From Bacillota bacterium (GTDB taxonomy: Bacteria > Bacillota > Clostridia > Lachnospirales > Lachnospiraceae), in the NCBI GenBank assembly GCA_023416695.1, contig JAEZGY010000058.1, forward strand, positions 57,232 to 121,231: DNA of 64,000 nucleotides, written 5' to 3'. How positions within the stretch are numbered: position 1 is the stretch's first letter; the number at the start of each line of letters is the position of its first letter. The notes beneath the pieces were generated by a model, which did no database searches, was not told the DNA's origin, and worked only from the letters and a program-made list of their open reading frames with translations. Shown one piece after another: positions 1 through 6,317 of the stretch. The position numbers and the translations under genes were made by a program.

Positions 1-428
1 TGGTGCTACGTATCAACTTTGAACTTGGGTTTACTACTGTTTTGCTTTCTCATATTACCTTTAACATTCCGTATGTAATTCTTAGTGTTATGCCGAAGTT
101 AAAACAGACCAATAAAAGCACCTATGAGGCAGCCCTAGACCTAGGGGCATCTCCTTTTTATGCTTTTTGGAAGGTGATTTTACCTGATATTTTCCCAGGA
201 ATTTTATCTGGTTTTCTATTAGCTTTTACAATGTCCTTAGATGATTTTATCATTACCCACTTTACGAAGGGTCCTGGAGTAGATACCTTATCTACGATGA
301 TTTATGCAGAGGTTCGTAAGGGAATTAAACCGGAAATGTATGCACTGTCAACCTTAATGTTTGTGGCGGTAATTATTCTACTTGTATTGATTAACCGTAA
401 GCCGTCAAGAAAGGAAGTAAAACAGTGA
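1..428 (+). CDS. potC: Spermidine/putrescine ABC transporter permease PotC, 3' part
   Basis: This is the C-terminal part of an inner-membrane permease that imports polyamines with PotA, PotB and PotD. The 5' end lies outside the window: the frame is open to base 1, and the visible 141 residues are about half of the usual 260-270. The conserved EAA loop that docks on the ATPase is visible (EAALDLGASPFYAFWKVILP), followed by membrane segments ending near the short basic tail RKPSRKE. Its stop overlaps the GTG start of the next gene (GTGA), so the two are translationally coupled. The family call rests on the EAA loop plus the PotD-type neighbour; the exact substrate is inferred. Confidence 0.85.
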   Translation, partial: VLRINFELGFTTVLLSHITFNIPYVILSVMPKLKQTNKSTYEAALDLGASPFYAFWKVILPDIFPGILSGFLLAFTMSLDDFIITHFTKGPGVDTLSTMIYAEVRKGIKPEMYALSTLMFVAVIILLVLINRKPSRKEVKQ

Positions 429-1480
429 AGAAGTCAGTAGTAAAAATAATTGTTGTCTCCCTAATTACCTCTATGGTACTAATGACTCTTGGTGGTTGTG
501 GGAAGACCTATGATTTATATATATATAACTGGGGAGAGTATATCGATCCAGATGTGCTAGATTTATTTGAAGAGGAAACTGGCTATAGCGTTAGCTATGA
601 TGAATTTGAGACCAACGAAGCTATGTATCCTAAGATTGCCAATAGTGCAGTAAGCTACGATGTAATCTGTCCTTCCGATTATATGATTGAACGTCTGATG
701 CAGGAAGGGTTACTTGCAGAGCTTAATTATGATAATATCCCTAATATTAAATATATTGGACAAGAGTATATGGATCAATCTAAGTATTTTGACCCAGAGA
801 ATAAGTATTCCGTCCCTTATTGTTGGGGAACCGTTGGTATTCTTTATAATACCACTATGGTGGATGAAGAGATTGATAGCTGGTCGGTTCTCTTTGATGA
901 GAAATATAAGGATAATATCTTAATGATTGATAGTGTTAGGGATGCTATGGGGGTTGCCTTAAAGTACCTTGGATATTCTTTAAATTCTACTGATGAGAAA
1001 GAGTTAGAGGAGGCCAAGGAGCTTTTAATCAAACAAAAGCCATTGGTACAGGCCTATGTGGTGGATCAGGTTCGAGATAAAATGATTGGTGGAGAAGCCG
1101 CTCTTGGAGTAATCTACTCTGGTGAGGCAATCTACACGAAGGAAGAAAATGAGGATCTAGAATATGTAGTGCCAAAGGAAGGCTCTAATGTATGGATTGA
1201 TTCTTGGGTAATTCCAAAAAACGCAAAGAATAAAGAAGCAGCAGAGGCATTTATTAATTTCCTTTGTCGTCCAGATATTGCATTGATGAACTTTGATTAT
1301 ATTGGATATTCCACTCCAAATAAAGAAGTCCGTGACATGATAGAGGATGAAGACCTTAAGAACAATGAAACTGCTTTTCCAGGAAAGGATATTACCTCTA
1401 GATGTGAGACCTTTAAGTATCTTGGAAAAGAAATGGATGATTTGTATTATAGTAAGTGGAAAGATTTAAAGAGTGAATAG
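425..1480 (+). CDS. potD: Spermidine/putrescine-binding lipoprotein PotD
   Basis: Extracytoplasmic substrate-binding lipoprotein of the polyamine ABC transporter, 351 residues, the normal length for PotD. It starts at GTG overlapping the potC stop. The N-terminus is a lipoprotein signal (basic MKKS, hydrophobic stretch, lipobox LGGC with Cys at about residue 25). The mature protein begins with the family signature YDLYIYNWGEYIDPDVL, followed by the domain-swapping regions of a periplasmic-binding type 2 fold. Acidic and aromatic residues (for example SDYMIERL, GEAIY, WIDSWVIPK) resemble those lining the polyamine pocket. The order permease then binding protein matches potABCD operons. Whether it prefers spermidine or putrescine cannot be read from the sequence. 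Confidence 0.9.
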   Translation: MKKSVVKIIVVSLITSMVLMTLGGCGKTYDLYIYNWGEYIDPDVLDLFEEETGYSVSYDEFETNEAMYPKIANSAVSYDVICPSDYMIERLMQEGLLAELNYDNIPNIKYIGQEYMDQSKYFDPENKYSVPYCWGTVGILYNTTMVDEEIDSWSVLFDEKYKDNILMIDSVRDAMGVALKYLGYSLNSTDEKELEEAKELLIKQKPLVQAYVVDQVRDKMIGGEAALGVIYSGEAIYTKEENEDLEYVVPKEGSNVWIDSWVIPKNAKNKEAAEAFINFLCRPDIALMNFDYIGYSTPNKEVRDMIEDEDLKNNETAFPGKDITSRCETFKYLGKEMDDLYYSKWKDLKSE

Positions 1481-1634
1481 AGAAACTGTGCTACAAAGTG
1501 CGGATACTACCTCAAGTGACAGGATAGAGTCTACCAAGACTCTTGCAACATTGGATATCATTGGTTCTTTGGCATCCCTTTTATGGAATGTTGGTAACCT
1601 AATTACGTCATTCATCAAGAAAAGAAAATCTTAA
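1473..1634 (+). CDS. Possible 53-residue coupled peptide downstream of potD
   Basis: A short frame opens with GTG inside the last codons of potD (8-base overlap) and runs 53 residues to TAA before the terminator. A GGAAAG sequence lies 9 bases before the GTG. The first half is polar; the second half (LDIIGSLASLLWNVGNLITS) is a hydrophobic or amphipathic helix followed by a basic KKRKS tail, which suggests membrane association. I recognise no family. It could be a real small membrane peptide of the pot operon or a chance frame; the filled gap between the potD stop and the terminator is the main argument for it. Confidence 0.35.
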   Translation: MNRETVLQSADTTSSDRIESTKTLATLDIIGSLASLLWNVGNLITSFIKKRKS

Positions 1635-1647
1635 ACTATGATTTATG

Positions 1648-1686
1648 AAAGGCAGTTCCCTAAAAAATTAGTGGAACTGCCTTTTT
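1648..1686 (+). terminator. Rho-independent terminator of the pot operon
   Basis: Twelve-base inverted repeat (AAAGGCAGTTCC / GGAACTGCCTTT) with a 13-base AT-rich loop and a T-run. It ends the pot transcript; aroC converges from the other side. Confidence 0.85.
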
Positions 1687-1752
1687 ACGTTACTTTTTTA
1701 TAAAGCGAAATACTTGTGTGTATGTTGTTATAACATATAGTTAAATCTTTCC

Positions 1753-2853
1753 TTAAGAATAAAAGTCTTTCACCCTATCTATACGAGCACTCATATTAGC
1801 AAACAATAGGTCTACAATAGTAAGAGCAACCATAGATTCTACTACGACTACAGCTCTTGGCACAATAATTGGATCATGTCGCCCCTTTATGTTGATTTGA
1901 ATATTCTCACCTTGTCTATTAACTGTTTCTTGTGTGGTAAAAATACTCGGTGTTGGTTTTACCGCTGCTCGTAAAATTAGTTCAGAACCATCACTCATAC
2001 CACCAAGAACACCTCCACTATGGTTGGTTTTCTTTACAATTTGTCCTGTGGACGTAGCCATAAAGCCATCATTGTTTTCAGAGCCATGTTTACCTGTAAC
2101 TAAAAAGCCATCCCCAATCTCGACTCCTTTAATAGCTCCGATAGACATGACTGCTTTGGCAAGATTGGCATCAAGCTTATCAAAAACAGGTTCTCCAATC
2201 CCTCTCGGCATTCCAGTTACAACACATTCAATCATACCGCCAGTAGAGTCTAGTTTCTTTATCTGCTCTTCTAAGTATAATATAGCTTTTTCAGCTGCTT
2301 TTGCGTCTGGCATGACAGCAGGATTACGATAAGCTTCTTCTCGATCAAAATTATTATAATCAATGGTGATAGGTCCGATGGTTTTTGTGTAAGCAAATAT
2401 ATGAATGCCGAGCTGCTTTAATATCTCTGAGGCAATAGCTCCACCAGCTACACGTCCTATGGTTTCCCTACCAGAGGAACGACCACCACCTCTATAATCC
2501 CTAAACCCATATTTTTTATCAAAGGTAAAGTCTGCATGTCCTGGACGATAAGAATTGGAGATTTCACTATAATCGCCAGGGCGCTCATTTTCATTCCGAA
2601 CAAGCATTGAGATAGAGGCACCAGTAGTTTTTCCCTCAAAGACACCAGAGAGTATCTCCACAGAATCGGATTCCTTACGCATCGTAGAAAGACGACTTCT
2701 TCCAGGCTTTCTACGGTCTAAGTAGGACTGGATAATCTCTTCACTTATGGTTAATCCTGCAGGACAGCCGTCAACAACCACACCTATTCCCTTGCCATGA
2801 GATTCTCCCCAGGTAGTAATAACAAATTGCTTTCCAAAACTAGATCCAGACAT
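1753..2853 (-). CDS. aroC: Chorismate synthase
   Basis: Catalyses the last step of the shikimate pathway, 5-enolpyruvylshikimate-3-phosphate to chorismate, using reduced FMN. The protein has 366 residues, normal for the family. The ATG at 2853 is chosen because AAAGGAGG lies just upstream and the protein then begins MSGSSFGKQF, like other chorismate synthases; a longer frame upstream has no ribosome site. Family signatures visible in order are TTWGESHG with GVVVDGCPAG (about residues 9-26), RPGHADFTF and the Arg-rich RDYRGGGRSSGRETIGRVAGG (about residues 115-140), and RRGDP-like GRHDPIIVPRAVVVVE near the C-terminus. It stands alone here, transcribed towards the pot terminator. Confidence 0.97.
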   Translation of the reverse strand: MSGSSFGKQFVITTWGESHGKGIGVVVDGCPAGLTISEEIIQSYLDRRKPGRSRLSTMRKESDSVEILSGVFEGKTTGASISMLVRNENERPGDYSEISNSYRPGHADFTFDKKYGFRDYRGGGRSSGRETIGRVAGGAIASEILKQLGIHIFAYTKTIGPITIDYNNFDREEAYRNPAVMPDAKAAEKAILYLEEQIKKLDSTGGMIECVVTGMPRGIGEPVFDKLDANLAKAVMSIGAIKGVEIGDGFLVTGKHGSENNDGFMATSTGQIVKKTNHSGGVLGGMSDGSELILRAAVKPTPSIFTTQETVNRQGENIQINIKGRHDPIIVPRAVVVVESMVALTIVDLLFANMSARIDRVKDFYS

Positions 2854-2988
2854 AAAAACCTCCTTTGTTCCATTTTTATTTATTATAACTGAATTGGTTT
2901 GAGGGTGCAAGCAATAGGTCCATTCACATGAAAAGCTCATATAATAATACATACCAATGGAGAATCGAGTAAGAAAGGATGGAATACT

Positions 2989-3165
2989 TTGTCAAGAGAG
3001 GATTATGAAATGATGAAACGACTGAATGAGCTACAAAGACGAAGTAATAAAGAAAAATGCAGAGAAAACGATGAGTTAATAATAGAGAATAATACGATTT
3101 ATGAAATAGATTTGGAATGCTATGAATGTATGCTACGAGAAAAAAGCAAGTATTTGAGTAAATAG
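2989..3165 (+). CDS. Possible small hypothetical protein (58 residues)
   Basis: A short frame divergent from aroC, opening at TTG 2989 (AAGGA 8-10 bases before) or at the double ATG at 3010. The product is hydrophilic, with LSREDYEMMKRLNELQRR at the start, a predicted helix, and three cysteines near residues 26, 45 and 48 (ECYEC). The coding-like composition and the short helical start argue that it is real, but I do not recognise a family and the start is uncertain. Confidence 0.4.
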   Translation: MSREDYEMMKRLNELQRRSNKEKCRENDELIIENNTIYEIDLECYECMLREKSKYLSK

Positions 3166-3198
3166 AAGGAGAGAATAGCTCTTATTAATGGGATAGAT

Positions 3199-3296
3199 AA
3201 AACAGAGAGTTTCGCTTGCGGAACTCTCCGCCTGCGGCGGATCGTGTAAACGACACTATTCATACTGCCGCAGTGCGATTACCAGGTTTCTGTTTT
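3199..3296. repeat. GC-rich multi-hairpin element (repeat or structured RNA candidate)
   Basis: A block of about 100 bases far richer in G+C than its surroundings. It folds on paper into several helices: an outer AAAACAGA (3199-3206) / TCTGTTTT (3289-3296) that competes with an inner GAGAGTT (3205-3211) / AACTCTC (3222-3228), then CCGCC-tgc-GGCGG (3228-3240), ATCG (3241-3244) / CGAT (3276-3279), GTGT/ACAC (3244-3256) and ACTG-ccg-CAGT (3264-3274). The 3' side ends in T6. It has no coding frame. It may be a dispersed intergenic repeat or a small structured RNA with its own terminator; the strand is not decided. Confidence 0.5.
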
Positions 3297-3308
3297 TTAG
3301 AAAGTTTT

Positions 3309-3351
3309 CTTGTTGCATAGGATATTGCGAAGAAATATCCTATGCAACAAG
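3309..3351. repeat. Perfect 18-bp inverted repeat
   Basis: Arms 3309-3326 and 3334-3351 are exactly complementary with a 7-base loop. There is no proper T-run on either side, so it is not a clear terminator. It sits between the GC-rich element and the terminator of the Cys/Gly gene and could stabilise a 3' end. Confidence 0.6.
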
Positions 3352-3387
3352 AATACAGGGAGAGTCACCAAAGACTCCCCCTGTATT
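3352..3387 (-). terminator. Terminator-like hairpin after the first Cys/Gly-rich gene
   Basis: Complementary arms AATACAGGG.GAGTC and GACTC.CCCTGTATT flank a 6-base loop, 14 bases downstream of the stop of the minus-strand gene ending at 3401. The trailing sequence is only partly T-rich. Confidence 0.6.
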
Positions 3388-3400
3388 TGCTTATGGTATA

Positions 3401-3661
3401 TTAGCAGCCACAACCGCCAAAGCCGAAACCATTTCCGCCGCAACAGAAAAGAAGTATGATAATCCAAATCCAGCTTCCGCATCCGCCTTCAGAACCGCCG
3501 CATCCGCAGCCGCCGCCAAAGCCAAATCCACTACCATTACCACAGCAGCAGGAAAGAAGTAGAATGATCCAGATAATACTGCAACATCCATTGTTTTCGG
3601 ATCCACATCCACATCCAGAGTTGCCTCCGCAGCCACAGTTTGCTGTCGTCAATTCGCTCAT
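3401..3661 (-). CDS. Cys/Gly-rich small protein, paralogue 1 (86 residues)
   Basis: A small protein built from glycine- and cysteine-rich blocks (CGCGGNSGCGCG, GGGCGCGGSEGGCG, final GFGGCGC) alternating with two short hydrophobic segments that end in cysteines (IIWIILLLSCCCG and WIWIIILLFCCGG). Start ATG 3661 has a strong AGGAGG site. It is clearly a paralogue of the next gene (3807-4040): both start MS-L-TA-CG and share GSEGGCGSWIWIIILLFC. Similar clostridial proteins are often labelled 'chorion class high-cysteine' in annotations, without known function; that link is from memory. A sigma-K-like promoter upstream suggests expression in the mother cell and a spore-coat role (inference). Confidence 0.75.
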   Translation of the reverse strand: MSELTTANCGCGGNSGCGCGSENNGCCSIIWIILLLSCCCGNGSGFGFGGGCGCGGSEGGCGSWIWIIILLFCCGGNGFGFGGCGC

Positions 3662-3691
3662 TAAAAAATCCTCCTAATTAGGTTTACATCA

Positions 3692-3719
3692 TATCTTATG
3701 CAGTGGGCTTGTTTTAAGT
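3692..3719 (-). promoter_or_regulatory. Sigma-K-like promoter of Cys/Gly gene 1
   Basis: On the minus strand AC is followed after 17 bases by CATAAGATA, matching the Bacillus sigma-K pattern AC-N16/17-CATANNNTA. It lies about 30 bases before the ATG. No sigma-A promoter of comparable quality is seen. Confidence 0.4.
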
Positions 3720-3742
3720 GCAAAATAATATTTATAGCCAAT

Positions 3743-3784
3743 AAACAAGGGGTTGCTTTCAAAGTATAAAGCAACCCCTTGTTT
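3743..3784 (-). terminator. Strong hairpin terminator of Cys/Gly gene 2
   Basis: Perfect 16-bp inverted repeat (arms 3743-3758 and 3769-3784) with a 10-base loop. The arms begin and end in A3/T3, so it could act on both strands. Confidence 0.75.
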
Positions 3785-3806
3785 TGCTTTCGTATTAGAC
3801 TAGGAA

Positions 3807-4040
3807 CTAGCAGCCACAACCACCGAAGCCATTACCGCCACAGCAGCAGAAAAGAAGTATGATAATCCAAATCCAGCTTCCACATCCGCCTTCAGAACCA
3901 CCGCAGCCGCCGAAACCAAAACCTCCACCGCCATTACCACCGCAGCAGCATAAGAGAAGAAGAATGATTATCCAAGAACATCCTCCATTCCCTTCATTGC
4001 TACAACTATTTCCGCAAGAAGCAGTTGATAAATCGCTCAT
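3807..4040 (-). CDS. Cys/Gly-rich small protein, paralogue 2 (77 residues)
   Basis: Second copy of the Cys/Gly-rich pair. It starts at ATG 4040 after a good AGGAGG site. The order of blocks is the same as in its neighbour: MSDLSTASCG, hydrophobic WIIILLLLCCCGG, Gly/Phe block FGFGGCGGSEGGCG, hydrophobic WIWIIILLFCCCGG, and terminal GFGGCGC. About one residue in six is cysteine, all close to membrane-like segments, which suggests extensive disulfide or metal cross-linking at a surface. The two genes have separate promoters and terminators although they are adjacent, so they are independently transcribed duplicates. The upstream site matches sigma-E, pointing to early mother-cell expression (inference). 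Confidence 0.75.
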   Translation of the reverse strand: MSDLSTASCGNSCSNEGNGGCSWIIILLLLCCCGGNGGGGFGFGGCGGSEGGCGSWIWIIILLFCCCGGNGFGGCGC

Positions 4041-4070
4041 TTAAGTTCCTCCTAAAATCTTCTACAGTGA

Positions 4071-4099
4071 ATTGTATGAGGCAATGCTTGGTCAATATT
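4071..4099 (-). promoter_or_regulatory. Sigma-E-like promoter of Cys/Gly gene 2
   Basis: Minus strand reads AATATT, 15 bases, CATACAAT. The -10 is identical to the Bacillus sigma-E consensus CATACAAT and the ATATT -35 and spacing also fit. It lies about 30 bases before the start codon. Confidence 0.5.
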
Positions 4100-4183
4100 A
4101 TAATTATTAATAAATTTTTATATTTTTTTTAGCCATAAACTTAAAAAAATACAAACAAATTAATATACTATAAAATGGCAGAA

Positions 4184-4211
4184 TTGACATTTTTACTCAG
4201 TATGGTATACT
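4184..4211 (+). promoter_or_regulatory. Sigma-A promoter of the rubrerythrin genes
   Basis: TTGACA (4184-4189), 16-base spacer, TATACT (4206-4211), about 48 bases before the rubrerythrin ATG. A PerR-like sequence TTATAATTATTA lies farther upstream at 4098-4109 but is too far from this promoter to be persuasive. Confidence 0.75.
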
Positions 4212-4259
4212 AAAAATATGGGTGACCTTATAAAACTATAGAGAAAAGGAGATGGCGAT

Positions 4260-4796
4260 ATGAATCAACTCAAGGGTTCAAAGACAGAAGCTAACCTATG
4301 GGAAGCTTTTGCAGGAGAATCAAAGGCAAGGAACAAGTATACTTACTATGCATCAAAAGCGAAAAAAGAGGGCTATGTTCAAATAGCTGCGTTGTTTGAA
4401 GAGACAGCCAACAATGAAAAAGAACATGCAAAACTCTGGTATAAACTTTTAGGTGGTGTCGGTGATACAGCTGCTAATCTTCTAGATGCTGCAGAAGGTG
4501 AGTATTATGAATGGACCGATATGTACGCTACTTTTGCAAAAGAAGCTAGAGAAGAAGGTTTTGACAAGATTGCAGCTCTTTTTGAAGGTGTTGCAAAGAT
4601 TGAGAAAGAACACGAAGAAAGATATCGTAAGTTATTAGCCAACGTTGAAGGTGGATTAGTATTTTCCAAAGATGGGGATGTCATATGGCAATGCGCCAAC
4701 TGTGGACATATTGTTATAGGAAAGAATGCCCCAGAAATCTGTGCTGTTTGTGCACATCCAAAGTCATATTTTCAGGTAAGAGCTGAAAATTACTAA
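4260..4796 (+). CDS. rbr: Rubrerythrin (NADH peroxidase component)
   Basis: Cytoplasmic non-haem iron protein that reduces hydrogen peroxide to water in anaerobes, taking electrons from rubredoxin or NADH systems. The protein has 178 residues: an N-terminal ferritin-like four-helix domain with the diiron ligands in two repeated motifs (ESKARNKY with EKEH, then EAREEG with EKEH), and a C-terminal rubredoxin-like domain with CANC and CAVC at about residues 145-162. ATG 4260 has AAAGGAG before it. It leads a redox-defence group with desulfoferrodoxin and rubredoxin. A 160-base gap without a clear terminator separates it from the next gene, so co-transcription is plausible. Confidence 0.97.
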   Translation: MNQLKGSKTEANLWEAFAGESKARNKYTYYASKAKKEGYVQIAALFEETANNEKEHAKLWYKLLGGVGDTAANLLDAAEGEYYEWTDMYATFAKEAREEGFDKIAALFEGVAKIEKEHEERYRKLLANVEGGLVFSKDGDVIWQCANCGHIVIGKNAPEICAVCAHPKSYFQVRAENY

Positions 4797-4956
4797 TTGG
4801 TTTATGATTATCCGCAGGTATTTTACATAAGAATATAACATATAGAACAAACCTGAATAAAATACATCGGATATCAAATTACAAATGATAAGGTAACAAT
4901 ACAATGTACAATTGTTATTATGTGAATCAATAAAAATCATTAAAGGAGAGCATATC

Positions 4957-5337
4957 ATGAAAGAACAAAGATTTTTAGTTTGTAAGCATTGTGGCAATAT
5001 TGTAGCAGTTGTAGAAGATGCCGGTGTTGATGTTATTTGCTGTGGTGAGAAGATGCAGGAGCTTATTCCTAACACAGTAGATGCTGCAACAGAAAAGCAT
5101 GTTCCAGTTGTAACTGTTGATGGATGTAGCGTAACTGTGAATGTAGGAGAGGTTCCACATCCTATGGTTCCAGAGCATTACATACAATGGATATTTGTTA
5201 AGACAGAAAAAGGTGGTCAGAGAAAGCTTTTAACTCCAGGATCTGAACCAAAAGCTGAATTTTGTCTTGTAGATGATAAGATACTTGAAGTTTATGAGTA
5301 TTGTAATCTCCACGGATTGTGGAAGGTTACTTTATAA
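4957..5337 (+). CDS. dfx: Desulfoferrodoxin (superoxide reductase)
   Basis: Reduces superoxide to hydrogen peroxide without releasing oxygen, feeding rubrerythrin next door. ATG 4957 is chosen because AAAGGAG precedes it and the protein then starts MKEQRFLVCKHCG. It has 126 residues: an N-terminal desulforedoxin domain with center I cysteines (CKHC and adjacent CC at about residues 9-29), then the superoxide reductase domain with center II ligands (EKHVP, HPM and PEHYIQW, and C-NLHG at the C-terminus). All expected ligands are present, so it is a two-iron class I enzyme. Rubredoxin follows after 17 bases, giving an operon. Confidence 0.95.
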   Translation: MKEQRFLVCKHCGNIVAVVEDAGVDVICCGEKMQELIPNTVDAATEKHVPVVTVDGCSVTVNVGEVPHPMVPEHYIQWIFVKTEKGGQRKLLTPGSEPKAEFCLVDDKILEVYEYCNLHGLWKVTL

Positions 5338-5354
5338 GAAAGGAGATTACTAGT

Positions 5355-5492
5355 ATGGCAGATCAAGTTCAATATGTTTGCTCCGTTTGTGGATATATCT
5401 ATGAAGGAGACATTCCTTTTGAAGAATTAGGTGACGATTATGAATGCCCATTATGTGGTGCTTCAAAGTCAGCTTTTGAAATTATGGAATAG
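5355..5492 (+). CDS. Rubredoxin (45 residues)
   Basis: Small electron carrier with a single Fe(SCys)4 site: CSVCGYIYEG at residues 9-18 and CPLCGASKSAF at 31-41. The start ATG 5355 follows AAAGGAG. It is shorter than the usual 52-55 residues, lacking part of the loop between the two knuckles, like short rubredoxin-type domains fused to rubrerythrins. Its position directly after desulfoferrodoxin suggests it carries electrons to the superoxide reductase and to rubrerythrin. Confidence 0.92.
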   Translation: MADQVQYVCSVCGYIYEGDIPFEELGDDYECPLCGASKSAFEIME

Positions 5493-5498
5493 CTGTAA

Positions 5499-5527
5499 AA
5501 GTGTAGCCTAAGGGCTACACTTTTTTA
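5499..5527 (+). terminator. Terminator after the superoxide-defence genes
   Basis: AAGTGTAGCCC / GGGCTACACTT-type stem with a very small loop followed by T6. Confidence 0.9.
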
Positions 5528-5670
5528 TTTGACAGGATATGATTTACTGTACTTGTAGCGAAATAACTACTATAATGACATTTGAAATATATTGTAGATA
5601 ATGGGTATTTTTGTTATGCTATAAGGGTAGAGTACATACGATTTAAAATAATTGTTTAGGAGGTATAAGA

Positions 5671-6264
5671 ATGGCATTTTGTGAAAGATGTGGAGCGCAA
5701 GTTACGGATGGGGTTCTTTTTTGCCCAAACTGTGGAGCACAGATGAGTAATGGAGCTCCTGTACAGGGTAGCCAAAACCAACAATATCAACAGAATCCGC
5801 AATATCAGCAAAACCAACAAGATCAACAAGGCTATCCTAATAATGGGCCAGTTTACATGAATAGTAATCCTAATCAAGCAGGTCCTGGAGCATATGTACC
5901 ATTAAGTGATGCAGAGGAGAATAAGATAATGGGTGTGTTGGCTTATCTTTCTTGGTTAGTTTTGATTCCAATTTTTGCAGCACCTAGGTCTAAGTTTGCT
6001 CGTTTCCACGCAAACCAAGGTCTGGTTCTAGCGATTGTAGAGATTGGTTATGGAATAATCCAAATTATTTTTACTGCAATTCTAGCTGCTCTCTTTACCA
6101 CTAGTTGGTCAGCACGTTCAGGAGGAGTATATTTAGCTATTTTTGCTCTTCTTAACCTTGTTTGGATTTTCTTTGGTGTACTATCTATTTTAGGAATTAT
6201 AAATGCAATAAATGGTGAGGAGAAAGAACTTCCTCTTATCGGTAAAATCAAAATACTAAAATAG
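5671..6264 (+). CDS. Zinc-ribbon membrane protein with TIC20/DUF4870-like domain
   Basis: A 197-residue protein of unknown role. Residues 1-25 form a zinc ribbon (CERCG and CPNCG). A Gln/Asn-rich linker with repeated QQYQQN units covers about 30-70. The C-terminal part has three or four membrane segments with the pattern NKIMGVLAYLSWLVLIPIF, RFHANQGLVLAI and LINAINGEEKELPLIGKIK, typical of the DUF4870/TIC20-like family. It has AGGAGG before ATG 5671 and its own terminator, so it is monocistronic. Such proteins are common in Firmicutes; I cannot assign a function. Confidence 0.8.
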   Translation: MAFCERCGAQVTDGVLFCPNCGAQMSNGAPVQGSQNQQYQQNPQYQQNQQDQQGYPNNGPVYMNSNPNQAGPGAYVPLSDAEENKIMGVLAYLSWLVLIPIFAAPRSKFARFHANQGLVLAIVEIGYGIIQIIFTAILAALFTTSWSARSGGVYLAIFALLNLVWIFFGVLSILGIINAINGEEKELPLIGKIKILK

Positions 6265-6272
6265 TGAAATAG

Positions 6273-6317
6273 AAAAAATGAGTAAGGTACCTGTTTTAGG
6301 TACCTTACTCATTTTTT
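6273..6317. terminator. Bidirectional terminator between convergent genes
   Basis: Perfect 19-bp inverted repeat (6273-6291 and 6299-6317) with A6 and T6 at the ends. It serves the zinc-ribbon gene on the plus strand and the ABC permease gene on the minus strand, overlapping the latter's stop codon. Confidence 0.92.

Noticed and set aside
1721..1737. TATGTTGTTATAACATA, resembling the Crp/Fnr site at 23432
   Set aside because: It lies between two convergent genes, downstream of both aroC and the pot operon, and no promoter is nearby; only 14 bases match the hcp site in an AT-rich background.
1934..2332. 132-codon frame antisense to aroC
   Set aside because: Lies wholly inside the conserved chorismate synthase gene with no ribosome site or recognisable protein.
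3456..3677. Proline-rich open frames on the plus strand opposite the Cys/Gly genes
   Set aside because: They are the complement of Gly/Cys codons, lack ribosome sites, and the minus-strand frames have clear AGGAGG sites.
4098..4112. PerR-like box (TTATAATTATTAATA) upstream of rubrerythrin
   Set aside because: Two mismatches to the consensus in an AT-rich stretch, and about 70 bases before the -35 of the clear promoter, overlapping instead the sigma-E-like promoter of the divergent gene.
4854..4865. Twelve-base TGAATAAAATAC repeated at 25925-25936, both upstream of genes and resembling a sigma-G -35
   Set aside because: No matching -10 at proper spacing was found at either place; a shared AT-rich 12-mer is not strong evidence.
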